Assembly: GCA_964569055.1 (NCBI GenBank)
Contig: CAZMSZ010000292.1
Coordinates: 1-9,652, forward strand
Direction of reading: 5' to 3'
DNA: 9,652 bases
Source: JAWLGW01 sp964569055
Lineage (GTDB): Bacteria; Planctomycetota; J058
Shown in pieces: positions 1 through 6,412 of the stretch (position 1 is the first letter of the stretch; each line of letters starts with the position of its first letter). The position numbers and the translations under genes are program-made. Under the pieces are notes generated by a model. That model made no database searches, was not told the origin of the DNA, and was given only the letters and a program-made list of their open reading frames with translations.

Positions 1-275
1 TTGTAGTGGGAATTGAGGGCTCTGGCGATCAGCTGGTCGAAGTCCTGCATGAACTTCGACAGCTCGCTGTTGAAGTCCTCGAGCACGAAGTGGACGTGAT
101 TGCTCGACGCGAACGCGGCGCAGATCCGGACCTGATAGCGCGGCGCCACGGCGGCCAGAGCGTAGCGGACGACCTGGTTCACGGGCTCGGTGGGAGTGAG
201 CAGCAGGAGTCGCTGCGTGCAGCGCCGCGAGACGAAGTGGAGCTGGCCTGCGAGGAGACGGCGCGCGAAGGTCAT
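1..275 (-). CDS. Y1/HUH (REP-associated, IS200-like) transposase, 5' part only
   Basis: An open frame begins with ATG at 275 and runs off the left edge after 91 codons without a stop. Residues 17-26 (RRCTQRLLLL), a helix around 33-46 and the HVH metal-binding pair at residues 60-62 within SNHVHFVLED match the N-terminal half of Y1/HUH transposases. Family members use this His pair with a downstream catalytic Tyr, which lies outside the window, to nick single-stranded DNA. The Arg-Arg-Cys-Thr-Gln opening resembles the chromosomal REP-associated subfamily frequent in Myxococcota rather than a classical IS200. An SD (GAGGG, minus strand of 282-286) lies 6 nt before the ATG and supports this start. 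That SD is inside one arm of an inverted repeat (282-322). Family members of this type are usually 200-300 residues, so about two thirds is missing. Whether the gene is intact cannot be told from here. Confidence 0.82.
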   Translation of the reverse strand, partial: MTFARRLLAGQLHFVSRRCTQRLLLLTPTEPVNQVVRYALAAVAPRYQVRICAAFASSNHVHFVLEDFNSELSKFMQDFDQLIARALNSHY

Positions 276-281
276 GGCGCA

Positions 282-322
282 CCCTCGGGCAAGCCGCGGG
301 CCGGGCGCAACTCGCCCGAGGG
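282..322 (-). repeat. Inverted repeat in the transposase leader, sequestering its SD
   Basis: Perfect 9-bp arms, CCCTCGGGC at 282-290 and GCCCGAGGG at 314-322, are separated by 23 nt. Read on the transposase strand, the 3' arm contains the SD (GAGGG) that sits 6 nt before the ATG at 275. A second, mutually exclusive hairpin inside it (CGGGCG at 302-307 with CGCCCG at 313-318, 5-nt loop) shares five bases with the outer arm. IS200 transposase mRNA is known to hide its SD in a leader hairpin, so the arrangement may be regulatory. It could also be a REP-like target. The repeat is seen directly; its function is inferred. Confidence 0.45.
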
Positions 323-344
323 CGTCCACCCTGCGAGACCGGTG

Positions 345-358
345 TCGGCTCGAGCCGA
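345..358. other. 14-bp perfect palindrome, possible operator
   Basis: TCGGCTCGAGCCGA is its own reverse complement. It lies in the 186-nt gap between the kinase 3' end and the transposase start. As a loopless palindrome it looks more like a dimeric protein-binding site or chance in GC-rich DNA than a terminator. No function can be assigned. Confidence 0.25.
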
Positions 359-374
359 TCACGGACGCGGCCCG

Positions 375-391
375 TGGGCAGAAGTTGCCCA
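375..391 (-). terminator. Hairpin downstream of the kinase gene, possible terminator
   Basis: TGGGCA at 375-380 and TGCCCA at 386-391 form a perfect 6-bp stem with a 5-nt loop, about 70 nt beyond the kinase stop codon. No T-run follows on the minus strand, so a classical intrinsic terminator is uncertain. Confidence 0.3.
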
Positions 392-461
392 GCGACTCAG
401 TCGACGGGACGAATCGGGATCGGCTCGGCGACGCCGCGCGCGTCAACGCGGTGAGCCTCTG

Positions 462-2333
462 TCAGTCCACGCCCGCCATGGCCCGCTCGAGCTCGGCGTA
501 GGCCTCCGCGATCGCCGGCACCGCCCGATAGACGCGGGGAAAGGCGGTGAGGCGCGCGTGCGCGTCGCTGGTGCGGCCGGCGTCGACCAGCTCGATCAGC
601 TCGCTGCGGAGGGCGTCGAGGGCGGTGAGCGCCTCTTGCTCGCGGCGGAGGCGCAGCTCGAGCAGGCGGGCCTCGAGGTCGCGGCCGAGGGGGGAGTCGA
701 GGGAGAGCTCGCGGACGACGGCCTCGAGCTGCTCGAGGGTGGCGTCGCTTGAGGCGAGCGCTTGGCGGGCGGCGGCCTGGGGGTCGCGGGCCAGGAGGCT
801 CTCGAAGGCGGGGCCCTCCAGGCGCGGGGTGGGCGCGGCGCTGGCCGAGGCATGGTTGCGGGCCCCGAGCTGGACGCCGAGGGCGAACAGGAGCGCGAAC
901 GAGAGGCAGGCCGCGATGGGCGCCAGGGTGGCGCGCGCCGGGCGGCCGCCCCAGCGGCCGCTCCAGGAGCGGAGCGGGTGCGCGGGCTCCGTCAGGGCGG
1001 CGCGGGTGCCCGAGCCGCCGGCGCCGCGGATCGTGCCCGAGCCGCCGGCGCCGCGGATCGTGCCCGAGCCGCCGGCGCCGCGGACCCCAGAGCCCGAGCC
1101 GCTGCCCTTGGCGCGGCGGCGCACGGCCGCGACGGGGGCGGGCGGCGTGGCGCGGCGGCGGCGCCAGGTCACCACCGGTTCGCCGCCCTCCAGGCGGTCT
1201 AGCGCGGCGAGCACCTCGCTCGGGTCGGCGAAGCGGTCGTCGGGCGACTTCTCGAGCAGGCGGAGCAGGATCGCCTCGAGCTCGGGTGAGAGGCGCGGGT
1301 TCTTGAGGCGCGGGGCCGGCGGGGGGTCCTCCACGTGCGCGCGCAGCAGCTCCGCCTGCGAGGTGGCGCTGAAGGGCGGGACGCCGCAGGCCAGGTGATA
1401 GAAGGTCGCGCCGAGCGAGTACAGGTCGGAGCGGATGTCGATCTCGGAGCGGCCGCGCGCCAGCTCGGGTGAGATGTAGAGCGGCGTGCCGAGCGTCTTG
1501 CCCACGCGCGTGATGTGCACGTCGTCGTCGAGCCGGCGCGAGAGGCCGAGGTCCATCAGCTTCGCCTGGCCCTCGGGCGTGAACATGATGTTCTCGGGCT
1601 TGATGTCGCGGTGCACGATCCGGTCGCGCCAGTAGTGCTCCATGGCGCCGAGCACCTGCCGCAGCGCGGCGCGGGTGCGCTCCTCGGAGAAGGGGCCGGT
1701 CCGCTTCAGCCGCGCGCGCCCCGTCTCGCCGGGCACGTGCTCCATGGTGAAGTAGAGGTGCCCGCCCGACTCGCCCTGCCCGTAGCACGTCACGAGGTGC
1801 TCGTGCCGGAGCTGCTGCAGCAGCGCGGCCTCGCGCAGGAAGCGGGCGCGGTAGCGCGGGTCGCCGCTGGCGCGCGGCGGGAGGATCTTGATCGCCAGCT
1901 CGCGCCCGCTCGCCTCCTCGAGCGCGCGGAACACCGCGCCCATGCCGCCGCTGCCGAGGTGCTCCAGGAGCTGGTAGCCCTCGATCGGGCCGTGCTCGCG
2001 CTGGATCCTCAGGATCGCCTTGGCCTGGCGGCGGGTCAGGTAGCCCTCGCGCACCAGCAGCGTGCCGAGCTTGATCGCGCGGTCGCGGTCGCGGCGGTCC
2101 TGCTGCTCGTAGAGGAGCGCGGCGAGCTGTTCGCGCGTGAGCATGCCCTCGAGGACCGCCAGCTCGCCGAACGGGAGCCGCTCCTCGACCGAGGGGTCGA
2201 CCAGCGGCTCGCCCATGCGATCGGCGATCCGCTCCGCGATCGGGTCGAGGGCCCGCGCGCGCCGGGGCTCGGCCACGGCGAGCGCGGACGAATCGGAGGC
2301 GCATTCGGGGCTGGCCACGCGCGGGTCGCTCAA
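462..2333 (-). CDS. Transmembrane serine/threonine protein kinase (Hanks type)
   Basis: A 623-residue kinase starting at TTG 2333, chosen because GGAGG (minus strand of 2342-2346) lies 8 nt upstream; the ATG at 2216 (residue 40) has no comparable SD. Residues 53-78 and 87-111 are two copies of a helical motif of the form G-x-L-x-V/L-x-x-x-G-x-L-T-x-x-Q, like the N-terminal helical pair of GspE/MshE-type ATPases. The catalytic domain spans about 120-382: Gly-rich loop LGSGGMGAVF (126-135), K149, HRDIKPEN (241-248, catalytic D243), DLG (261-263) in place of DFG, and SPE (288-290) in place of APE. All residues needed for catalysis are present. A Gly/Ser linker containing a triplicated unit (about 409-443) leads to one membrane span (about 468-490) and a helical, probably periplasmic tail of about 130 residues without PASTA repeats. 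A sigma-54 promoter candidate lies just upstream. The substrate is unknown. Confidence 0.95.
   Translation of the reverse strand: MSDPRVASPECASDSSALAVAEPRRARALDPIAERIADRMGEPLVDPSVEERLPFGELAVLEGMLTREQLAALLYEQQDRRDRDRAIKLGTLLVREGYLTRRQAKAILRIQREHGPIEGYQLLEHLGSGGMGAVFRALEEASGRELAIKILPPRASGDPRYRARFLREAALLQQLRHEHLVTCYGQGESGGHLYFTMEHVPGETGRARLKRTGPFSEERTRAALRQVLGAMEHYWRDRIVHRDIKPENIMFTPEGQAKLMDLGLSRRLDDDVHITRVGKTLGTPLYISPELARGRSEIDIRSDLYSLGATFYHLACGVPPFSATSQAELLRAHVEDPPPAPRLKNPRLSPELEAILLRLLEKSPDDRFADPSEVLAALDRLEGGEPVVTWRRRRATPPAPVAAVRRRAKGSGSGSGVRGAGGSGTIRGAGGSGTIRGAGGSGTRAALTEPAHPLRSWSGRWGGRPARATLAPIAACLSFALLFALGVQLGARNHASASAAPTPRLEGPAFESLLARDPQAAARQALASSDATLEQLEAVVRELSLDSPLGRDLEARLLELRLRREQEALTALDALRSELIELVDAGRTSDAHARLTAFPRVYRAVPAIAEAYAELERAMAGVD
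1006..1086 (-). repeat. Three tandem 27-bp repeats inside the kinase linker
   Basis: Units at 1006-1032, 1033-1059 and 1060-1086 are identical except for one base (T to C at 1085). Each is 27 bp, so each encodes nine residues (RGAGGSGTI) and copy number can change without breaking the frame. The repeat falls in the Gly-rich juxtamembrane linker of the kinase, between the catalytic domain and the membrane span. Confidence 0.95.
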
Positions 2334-2341
2334 GGCGGACC

Positions 2342-2346
2342 CCTCC
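2342..2346 (-). promoter_or_regulatory. Shine-Dalgarno site that fixes the kinase TTG start
   Basis: The minus strand reads GAGAGGAGGGG here, with GGAGG ending 8 nt before TTG at 2333. The open frame continues upstream without a stop into the lipM region, so this site is the main evidence for the true start. Confidence 0.75.
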
Positions 2347-2366
2347 TCTCTCGAGGGGGGGCGATT

Positions 2367-2382
2367 TGCAACCCCGGTGCCG
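2367..2382 (-). promoter_or_regulatory. Sigma-54 (-24/-12) promoter candidate for the kinase gene
   Basis: The minus strand reads CGGCACCGGGGTTGCA. Against the consensus TGGCACG-N4-TTGCW it matches 10 of 12 defined positions, with the obligatory GG and GC exactly 10 nt apart. Transcription would start near 2357, giving a leader of about 24 nt that contains the kinase SD. The position relative to gene and SD is what makes this more than a chance match. The enhancer-binding protein is unknown. Confidence 0.5.
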
Positions 2383-2422
2383 CCCCCTCGAAGCCTCAAG
2401 TCCTTTTCAGTCCGAGGGGCGA

Positions 2423-2437
2423 GCGGGCGGCGCCCGC
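2423..2437. terminator. Hairpin in the lipM-kinase gap, possible terminator
   Basis: GCGGGC (2423-2428) and GCCCGC (2432-2437) form a 6-bp stem with a 3-nt loop, about 50 nt beyond the lipM stop. The only T-run (TTTT, 2442-2445) is on the plus-strand side, so as a terminator for the minus-strand lipM it would lack the usual U tract. It may separate lipM transcription from the kinase promoter candidate. Confidence 0.25.
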
Positions 2438-2485
2438 CCCATTTTCCGGTTCTGGGAAGGCCGATGGCGGGAGGAGCGAACAGCG

Positions 2486-3241
2486 TTAACACACTCCTGT
2501 GACGCCGCTTAGCGTCCAGGCCTCGCGCGCGTAGCGGCCCTCGAGCAGCGCCCGCGCGCGCTCGGTCTCCCTCGGGGTGAGCTCGCTGGGCGACAGCTCG
2601 AGCGCGAGCTCGGCGGCAAACGCCGCCACCAAGGCCCGCTCCACCGCGGCGGGCGGCGGGGCGGCCCCGAGCAACTCGGCCAGCGAGGTCGCGCCGGCGG
2701 CCAGCGGGTCGGGCGAGAGGGGGAGCGAGCCGTGCTGGAGGAACCAGCGCCCGCGCCGGCGCTGGGCGCTCCCCACCAGCTTGCGCCCCGCCGCCACGAG
2801 GTCGTAGTCGGTGGCGTGGTCGAAGCACAGCCCGGCGCGCGGCGCGGTCGCGCGCCCGCCGCCGCCGGCGCGCACGCCCAGCTCGGCCAGCGCGCGGGCC
2901 ACGGCCCGGTGGATCGCGCCGTAGGCCGTGCGCGGCTTGCGGTCGCCGAACAGCCGGTACGGGGCCACCACCGCGTAGGTCACCTCGTCCTCGCGGTGGT
3001 AGATCGCCGCCCCCCCGCTCAGGCGCCGGACCCGCTCGGCGCCCGCCGGGAGCGCCACGTCGTCCGCGGCCTGGAACCGCCCCAGCGAGACGGCGGCCGG
3101 CCGCCAGCGGTAGAGCCGCAGGATCGGCGCCGCCTGCTCGCCGGTCTCTTCCTGCGCCTCGAGCAGCGCCTCGTCGACCGCCATGTTCCAGGCGGCCGGG
3201 CCGGGGCCATGCTCGAGCAGCCGCCAGGCGGCCTGGGTCAT
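2486..3241 (-). CDS. lipM: Octanoyltransferase LipM / lipoate-protein ligase A family
   Basis: A 251-residue cytoplasmic enzyme of the biotin/lipoate ligase-like fold, expected to attach octanoyl or lipoyl groups to a carrier lysine (GcvH or E2 subunits). It opens with WRLLEHGPGPAAWNMAVDEAL (6-26), as in LipM. RRLSGGAAIYH (72-82) corresponds to the family's RRPTGGRAVLH, and C139 in LCF aligns with the acyl-accepting Cys of Bacillus LipM. GRKLVGSAQ (152-160) supplies the conserved Lys (K154) and is followed by LQHGS. The Cys favours a transferase over an ATP-dependent ligase. The usual Arg after TGG is Ala here, a mild deviation. The ATG at 3241 has GGGAGGG 9 nt upstream. The gene is divergent from lysS and 152 nt upstream of the kinase gene. 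LplA-type ligase activity is the main alternative. Confidence 0.85.
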   Translation of the reverse strand: MTQAAWRLLEHGPGPAAWNMAVDEALLEAQEETGEQAAPILRLYRWRPAAVSLGRFQAADDVALPAGAERVRRLSGGAAIYHREDEVTYAVVAPYRLFGDRKPRTAYGAIHRAVARALAELGVRAGGGGRATAPRAGLCFDHATDYDLVAAGRKLVGSAQRRRGRWFLQHGSLPLSPDPLAAGATSLAELLGAAPPPAAVERALVAAFAAELALELSPSELTPRETERARALLEGRYAREAWTLSGVTGVC

Positions 3242-3269
3242 GCGCCTTCGCCCTCCCGAGGTCGAGCGG

Positions 3270-3276
3270 TATTCTA
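3270..3276. promoter_or_regulatory. Overlapping divergent -10-like elements between lipM and lysS
   Basis: TATTCTA is an AT-rich island in very GC-rich surroundings. On the minus strand TAGAAT (3276-3271) matches TATAAT at 5 of 6 positions and would give lipM a leader of roughly 23 nt. On the plus strand TATTCT (3270-3275) matches 4 of 6 and would give lysS a leader of roughly 43 nt. No convincing -35 is visible for either. Confidence 0.33.
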
Positions 3277-3314
3277 GGCGCCCCGCGCGCCCGGACCTCG
3301 GCGAGCGCGCCTCC

Positions 3315-3319
3315 GGAGG
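3315..3319 (+). promoter_or_regulatory. Shine-Dalgarno site for the lysS GTG start
   Basis: GGAGG ends 5 nt before GTG at 3325 and supports this start over upstream in-frame codons. Confidence 0.7.
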
Positions 3320-3324
3320 CCGTC

Positions 3325-4956
3325 GTGTCGAACGAATACCGTCAGGTCCGCCTCGAGAAGCTCGAGAGCCTGCGCGCCGAGGGCGTGCCCGTATGGCCCG
3401 AGCGCTTCGAGCGCAGCCACACCCTGGCCGAGGCCGCGCGCCTCGAGCTGGGGGAGCGGGTCCGCGTGGCGGGCCGGCTGGTGGCCAAGCGGACCATGGG
3501 CAAGCTGACCTTCGCCAAGCTGCAGGACCTCGGCGGGGCGCTGCAGATCTCGCTCGGGCGCGACGAGCTCGCCAGCGACCCCGAGCAGAGCAAGCGGCTC
3601 TACAAGCGGTTCGAGAAGCAGGTCGACCTGTGGGACTTCGTGGGGGTCGAGGGCGAGCTGTACCGCACCAAGACCGGCGAGCTGACCGTCAAGACGGCCC
3701 GCTGGACGTTCCTGGGCAAGACGCTCCAGCCCCCGCCCGAGAAGTTCCACGGCCTGGCCGACACCGAGCTCGCCTGGCGGCGGCGCTACCTCGACCTCGT
3801 CGCCAACGAGGACGCCCGGGCCCGCTTCCAGCTCCGCACGCGGCTGGTGCGCTCCATGCGCCGCTACCTCGACGAGCACGGGTTCGAGGAGGTCGAGACG
3901 CCGGTCCTGTGCAACAAGGCCTCGGGCGCGCTGGCCCGCCCGTTCGTCTCGCACCACAACGCGCTCGACATGCCGGTCGTGCTGCGGATCGCCCCCGAGA
4001 CCTACCTCAAGCGGCTGATCGTGGGCGGCTACGACCGGGTCTACGAGTTCGCGCGCTGCTTCCGCAACGAGGGCATGGACCCCTCGCACCTGCAGGACTT
4101 CACCATGCTGGAGTTCTACGCGGCCTACTGGAACTACGAAGACAACATGACCTTCACCGAGGCCATGATCCGCCACGTGGTGTGGGAGGCGCTCGGGACG
4201 CTCGAGATCAAGCGCGGCGAGCGCACGATCGACCTCGCCGGCCCCTGGCCGCGCCGCTCGCTGCGCGAGGTGATCCTGGAGCACTCGGGGGTCGACATCG
4301 ACGAGCACCCGACCGCCGAGGCGCTGCGGGCCGCGATCGCCGCGCGGGGGGTCGAGCTCGAGCGGCCCGAGGCGGGGCGCGGCAGCCTGATCGACCAGCT
4401 CTACAAGAAGACGGCGCGCCAGCAGCTGATCCAGCCGACGTTCATCATCAAGCACCCGACCGACCTCTCGCCGCTCGCGCGCAGCAACGACCACGACCCC
4501 AAGGTGGTCGACCGGTTCCAGCTCGTGATCGACACCTGGGAGGTGGTCAACGCCTACTCCGAGCTGGTCGACCCGCTCGACCAGCGCGCGCGCCTCGAGG
4601 AGCAGGCGCGCCTCAAGGGCGCCGGCGACGACGAGGCCATGGAGCTCGACGAGGACTACCTGCTCGCCATGGAGTTCGGCATGCCGCCGATCTCGGGCTG
4701 GGGCATGGGGATCGACCGGTTCTGCGCGCTCTTGACCGACGTGCCCAACCTGCGCGACGTGGTGTGGTTCCCGCTCATGCGCCCGCTCACCCAGGAGGGG
4801 GAGCCCGGGGCCGACGCCGGCGCGTTCTCCATGCCGCGCTGGCGGCAGGAGCTGGCCCAGCTCGTGGGCGACCTCGACCCGGCGCAGGCCGACCGCCTGC
4901 AGCGGCTGCTCGCCGCCCTGCCCCTGCTGCCGCTGGCGGGGCCCGGGGCGGAGTGA
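3325..4956 (+). CDS. lysS: Lysyl-tRNA synthetase, class II
   Basis: This 543-residue enzyme charges tRNA-Lys with lysine using ATP. An OB-fold anticodon-binding domain covers about 45-130. Class II motif 1 lies around 168-194, motif 2 contains R-C-F-R-N-E-G (244-250) and motif 3 is GWGMGIDR (458-465). Lysine-pocket residues known from E. coli LysRS have counterparts: E225 in APETYLKRL, E263 and Y265, N409 and E413 in VNAYSEL, and R465. Oddities: motif 2 continues as DPSHLQDFT where most bacterial enzymes have HNPEFT; the pocket Phe is Tyr (Y411); and after the usual end at FPLMRP (482-487) there is an extension of about 56 residues with no assigned domain. The start is GTG 3325 with GGAGG 5 nt upstream. 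It is the first gene of a five-gene plus-strand cluster; the next starts 13 nt after its stop. Confidence 0.96.
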   Translation: MSNEYRQVRLEKLESLRAEGVPVWPERFERSHTLAEAARLELGERVRVAGRLVAKRTMGKLTFAKLQDLGGALQISLGRDELASDPEQSKRLYKRFEKQVDLWDFVGVEGELYRTKTGELTVKTARWTFLGKTLQPPPEKFHGLADTELAWRRRYLDLVANEDARARFQLRTRLVRSMRRYLDEHGFEEVETPVLCNKASGALARPFVSHHNALDMPVVLRIAPETYLKRLIVGGYDRVYEFARCFRNEGMDPSHLQDFTMLEFYAAYWNYEDNMTFTEAMIRHVVWEALGTLEIKRGERTIDLAGPWPRRSLREVILEHSGVDIDEHPTAEALRAAIAARGVELERPEAGRGSLIDQLYKKTARQQLIQPTFIIKHPTDLSPLARSNDHDPKVVDRFQLVIDTWEVVNAYSELVDPLDQRARLEEQARLKGAGDDEAMELDEDYLLAMEFGMPPISGWGMGIDRFCALLTDVPNLRDVVWFPLMRPLTQEGEPGADAGAFSMPRWRQELAQLVGDLDPAQADRLQRLLAALPLLPLAGPGAE

Positions 4957-4969
4957 CTACCCTGAGCGC

Positions 4970-6019
4970 GTGAGCGCGCCGCCCGAGGAGACGATCGCCG
5001 CCCGCCTGTCGCCCGCGCTCCGGCTCGAGCTGTCCGAGGCCGACGCGCTGCCCGAGATCGCGGTGGTGTTCGGGCCCACGCCCGAGCTGCTCGAGGCCTA
5101 CGCGCTCGACGAGCGGGTGGGGGTGATCGCGGTGGTGGCCGAGCCGGGCGCCCGGCTGGCCGCGCTCGAGGCGGGGGCGCTCGAGGCGGTCGACCCCACC
5201 CTGCCCGAGGCCGAGGCGCGCGCGCGCGTGCAGACCGCGGTGGCCCGCTTCCGCTCGCGCCTGCGCCTGGAGCGCTCGCGCGAGGAGCTGCAGCAGGTGG
5301 CGATCGCCATGGAGCGCAACCTGCGCCTCGCCGCGCAGATGCAGCGCTCGTTCCTCCCGCGCGCCCTGCCCGACCTGAGCGGGGCCCGGTTCGCGACGGC
5401 CTACCTGCCGCGCGAGTTCGTGTCGGGCGACTCCTACGACGTGCGCACCGTGGGGCCGAGCGAGGTCGCGCTGTGCACGCTCGACTCGGTCGGGCACGAC
5501 GTGCGGGCCGCCCTGGTGACGGTGCTCCTGCGCGCGGCGCTGCGCCCGCGCGAGGGCGAGCGGCTGCTCGAGCCCCACGAGGTGGTCGGGCGGGTCAACC
5601 GCGCGCTCCTCGACGCCAACCTCGAGGACGCGCCGACCGCGGCCATGCTGTACGCGGTGGTCGACGTGGCGAGCGGGCGGGCGCGCCTGGCCAACGCGGG
5701 CCACCCGCTGCCGCTGGTGCTGCGCGCCGACGGCTCGAGCGAGCGGGTGGGCGGCTCGGGCCTGCTGCTCGGGATCGACCCCGAGCCGTACGAGACCGTC
5801 GAGCTCGTGCTCGCGCCGGGCGAGGCGCTGGTCCTGTTCACCGACGGGGTCGACCCCGACTACGACGCGCGCCGCTTCCGCGAGCAGCTCCGCCTGCACG
5901 CCGACCTCGACCTCGAGGACCAGCTCGCGGGCGCGCTCGGCGCCACGATCGTGCTCGACGCCGAGGGGCGGCCCGAGGACGACATCACCGTCGTCGCCTG
6001 CCGGATCCTGGGCGGGTAA
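4970..6019 (+). CDS. PP2C/SpoIIE-type (RsbU-like) serine phosphatase
   Basis: A 349-residue protein. Residues about 116-348 form a PPM/SpoIIE phosphatase domain: LAAQMQRSFLPRALP (120-134) is the typical entry, SGDSYD (152-157) and LDSVGH (171-176) carry the metal-binding Asp residues D154 and D172, NAGHPLPLV follows at 242-250, LFTDGV at 289-294, and DDITVV (337-342) supplies the last metal site. In partner-switching systems such enzymes dephosphorylate an STAS protein; the STAS gene 31 nt downstream is the obvious substrate. Residues about 28-108 resemble a receiver domain in helix pattern and in passing through a coiled segment into the phosphatase, but no phospho-acceptor Asp is evident, so a degenerate sensor domain is inferred. 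The start is GTG 4970 with only a weak SD, suggesting translational coupling to lysS. Confidence 0.9.
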   Translation: MSAPPEETIAARLSPALRLELSEADALPEIAVVFGPTPELLEAYALDERVGVIAVVAEPGARLAALEAGALEAVDPTLPEAEARARVQTAVARFRSRLRLERSREELQQVAIAMERNLRLAAQMQRSFLPRALPDLSGARFATAYLPREFVSGDSYDVRTVGPSEVALCTLDSVGHDVRAALVTVLLRAALRPREGERLLEPHEVVGRVNRALLDANLEDAPTAAMLYAVVDVASGRARLANAGHPLPLVLRADGSSERVGGSGLLLGIDPEPYETVELVLAPGEALVLFTDGVDPDYDARRFREQLRLHADLDLEDQLAGALGATIVLDAEGRPEDDITVVACRILGG

Positions 6020-6050
6020 GATCGCGCAGACCCGCGAACAGAGGGGGAGC

Positions 6051-6410
6051 GTGGCCCAGGAGCAGGACGGGAGCGGCTTCGAGCTGAGCGCGCGCGGCGC
6101 CGGCAAGGCCCACGAGCTGCGCCTCCGCGGCCGGATCTACGCCGACGTGGCGCCCCGGCTCAAGGCGGAGCTCGACCGGGCGGACGGGCTGAGCCGGCTG
6201 CTGGTCGACGCCCGCGAGCTCGAGCAGATCGACTCCTCGGGGCTGAACGTGTTCGTGCAGCTCCTCAAGCAGGTCCGCCCGCAGGGGGGCAGGATCGCGT
6301 TCTTCGGGCTCAACCCGAACGTGGCCCGCGTGTTCGACATCACCAAGCTCGCGCGCGTCATGAGCGTCGAGGAGACCCGCGAGGGCGCGCTCGCGGCGCT
6401 CGAGGGCTGA
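6051..6410 (+). CDS. STAS-domain protein, anti-sigma-factor antagonist-like (RsbV/SpoIIAA)
   Basis: At 119 residues this is a single STAS domain of normal length. The strand around 48-53 (SRLLVD) is followed by IDSSGLNVFVQLLKQV (60-75), the signature containing the regulatory serine: by alignment with SpoIIAA Ser58, S63 is the expected phosphorylation site. GGRIAFFGLNPNVARVFDITKL (79-100) is the usual second half. The unphosphorylated form normally binds a GHKL anti-sigma kinase and releases that kinase's partner. Upstream is its likely phosphatase (31-nt gap) and three genes on is an RsbW-like protein; CpaF starts 2 nt after the stop. A run of G-rich sequence at 6041-6048 provides the SD for GTG 6051. 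Confidence 0.92.
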   Translation: MAQEQDGSGFELSARGAGKAHELRLRGRIYADVAPRLKAELDRADGLSRLLVDARELEQIDSSGLNVFVQLLKQVRPQGGRIAFFGLNPNVARVFDITKLARVMSVEETREGALAALEG

Positions 6411-6412
6411 GG

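Noticed and set aside
6..752. A 248-residue plus-strand open frame at the left edge.
   Set aside because: It crosses the transposase and kinase 3' end on the opposite strand and its product has no recognisable family pattern.
397..2304. A 635-residue minus-strand open frame parallel to the kinase.
   Set aside because: The translation is almost only Arg, Pro, Ala and Gly, the out-of-frame shadow of a GC-rich gene; the kinase motifs are in the other frame.
2334..2828. The open kinase frame extends upstream to 2828, with an ATG there, giving a 788-residue version.
   Set aside because: It would overlap lipM on the same strand by more than 300 bp in another frame, the added residues show no family pattern, and the TTG at 2333 has an optimal SD.
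3183..4973. A 596-residue plus-strand open frame over lysS.
   Set aside because: Low-complexity Arg/Ala/Gly product in a shifted frame; class II synthetase motifs lie in the 3325-4956 frame.
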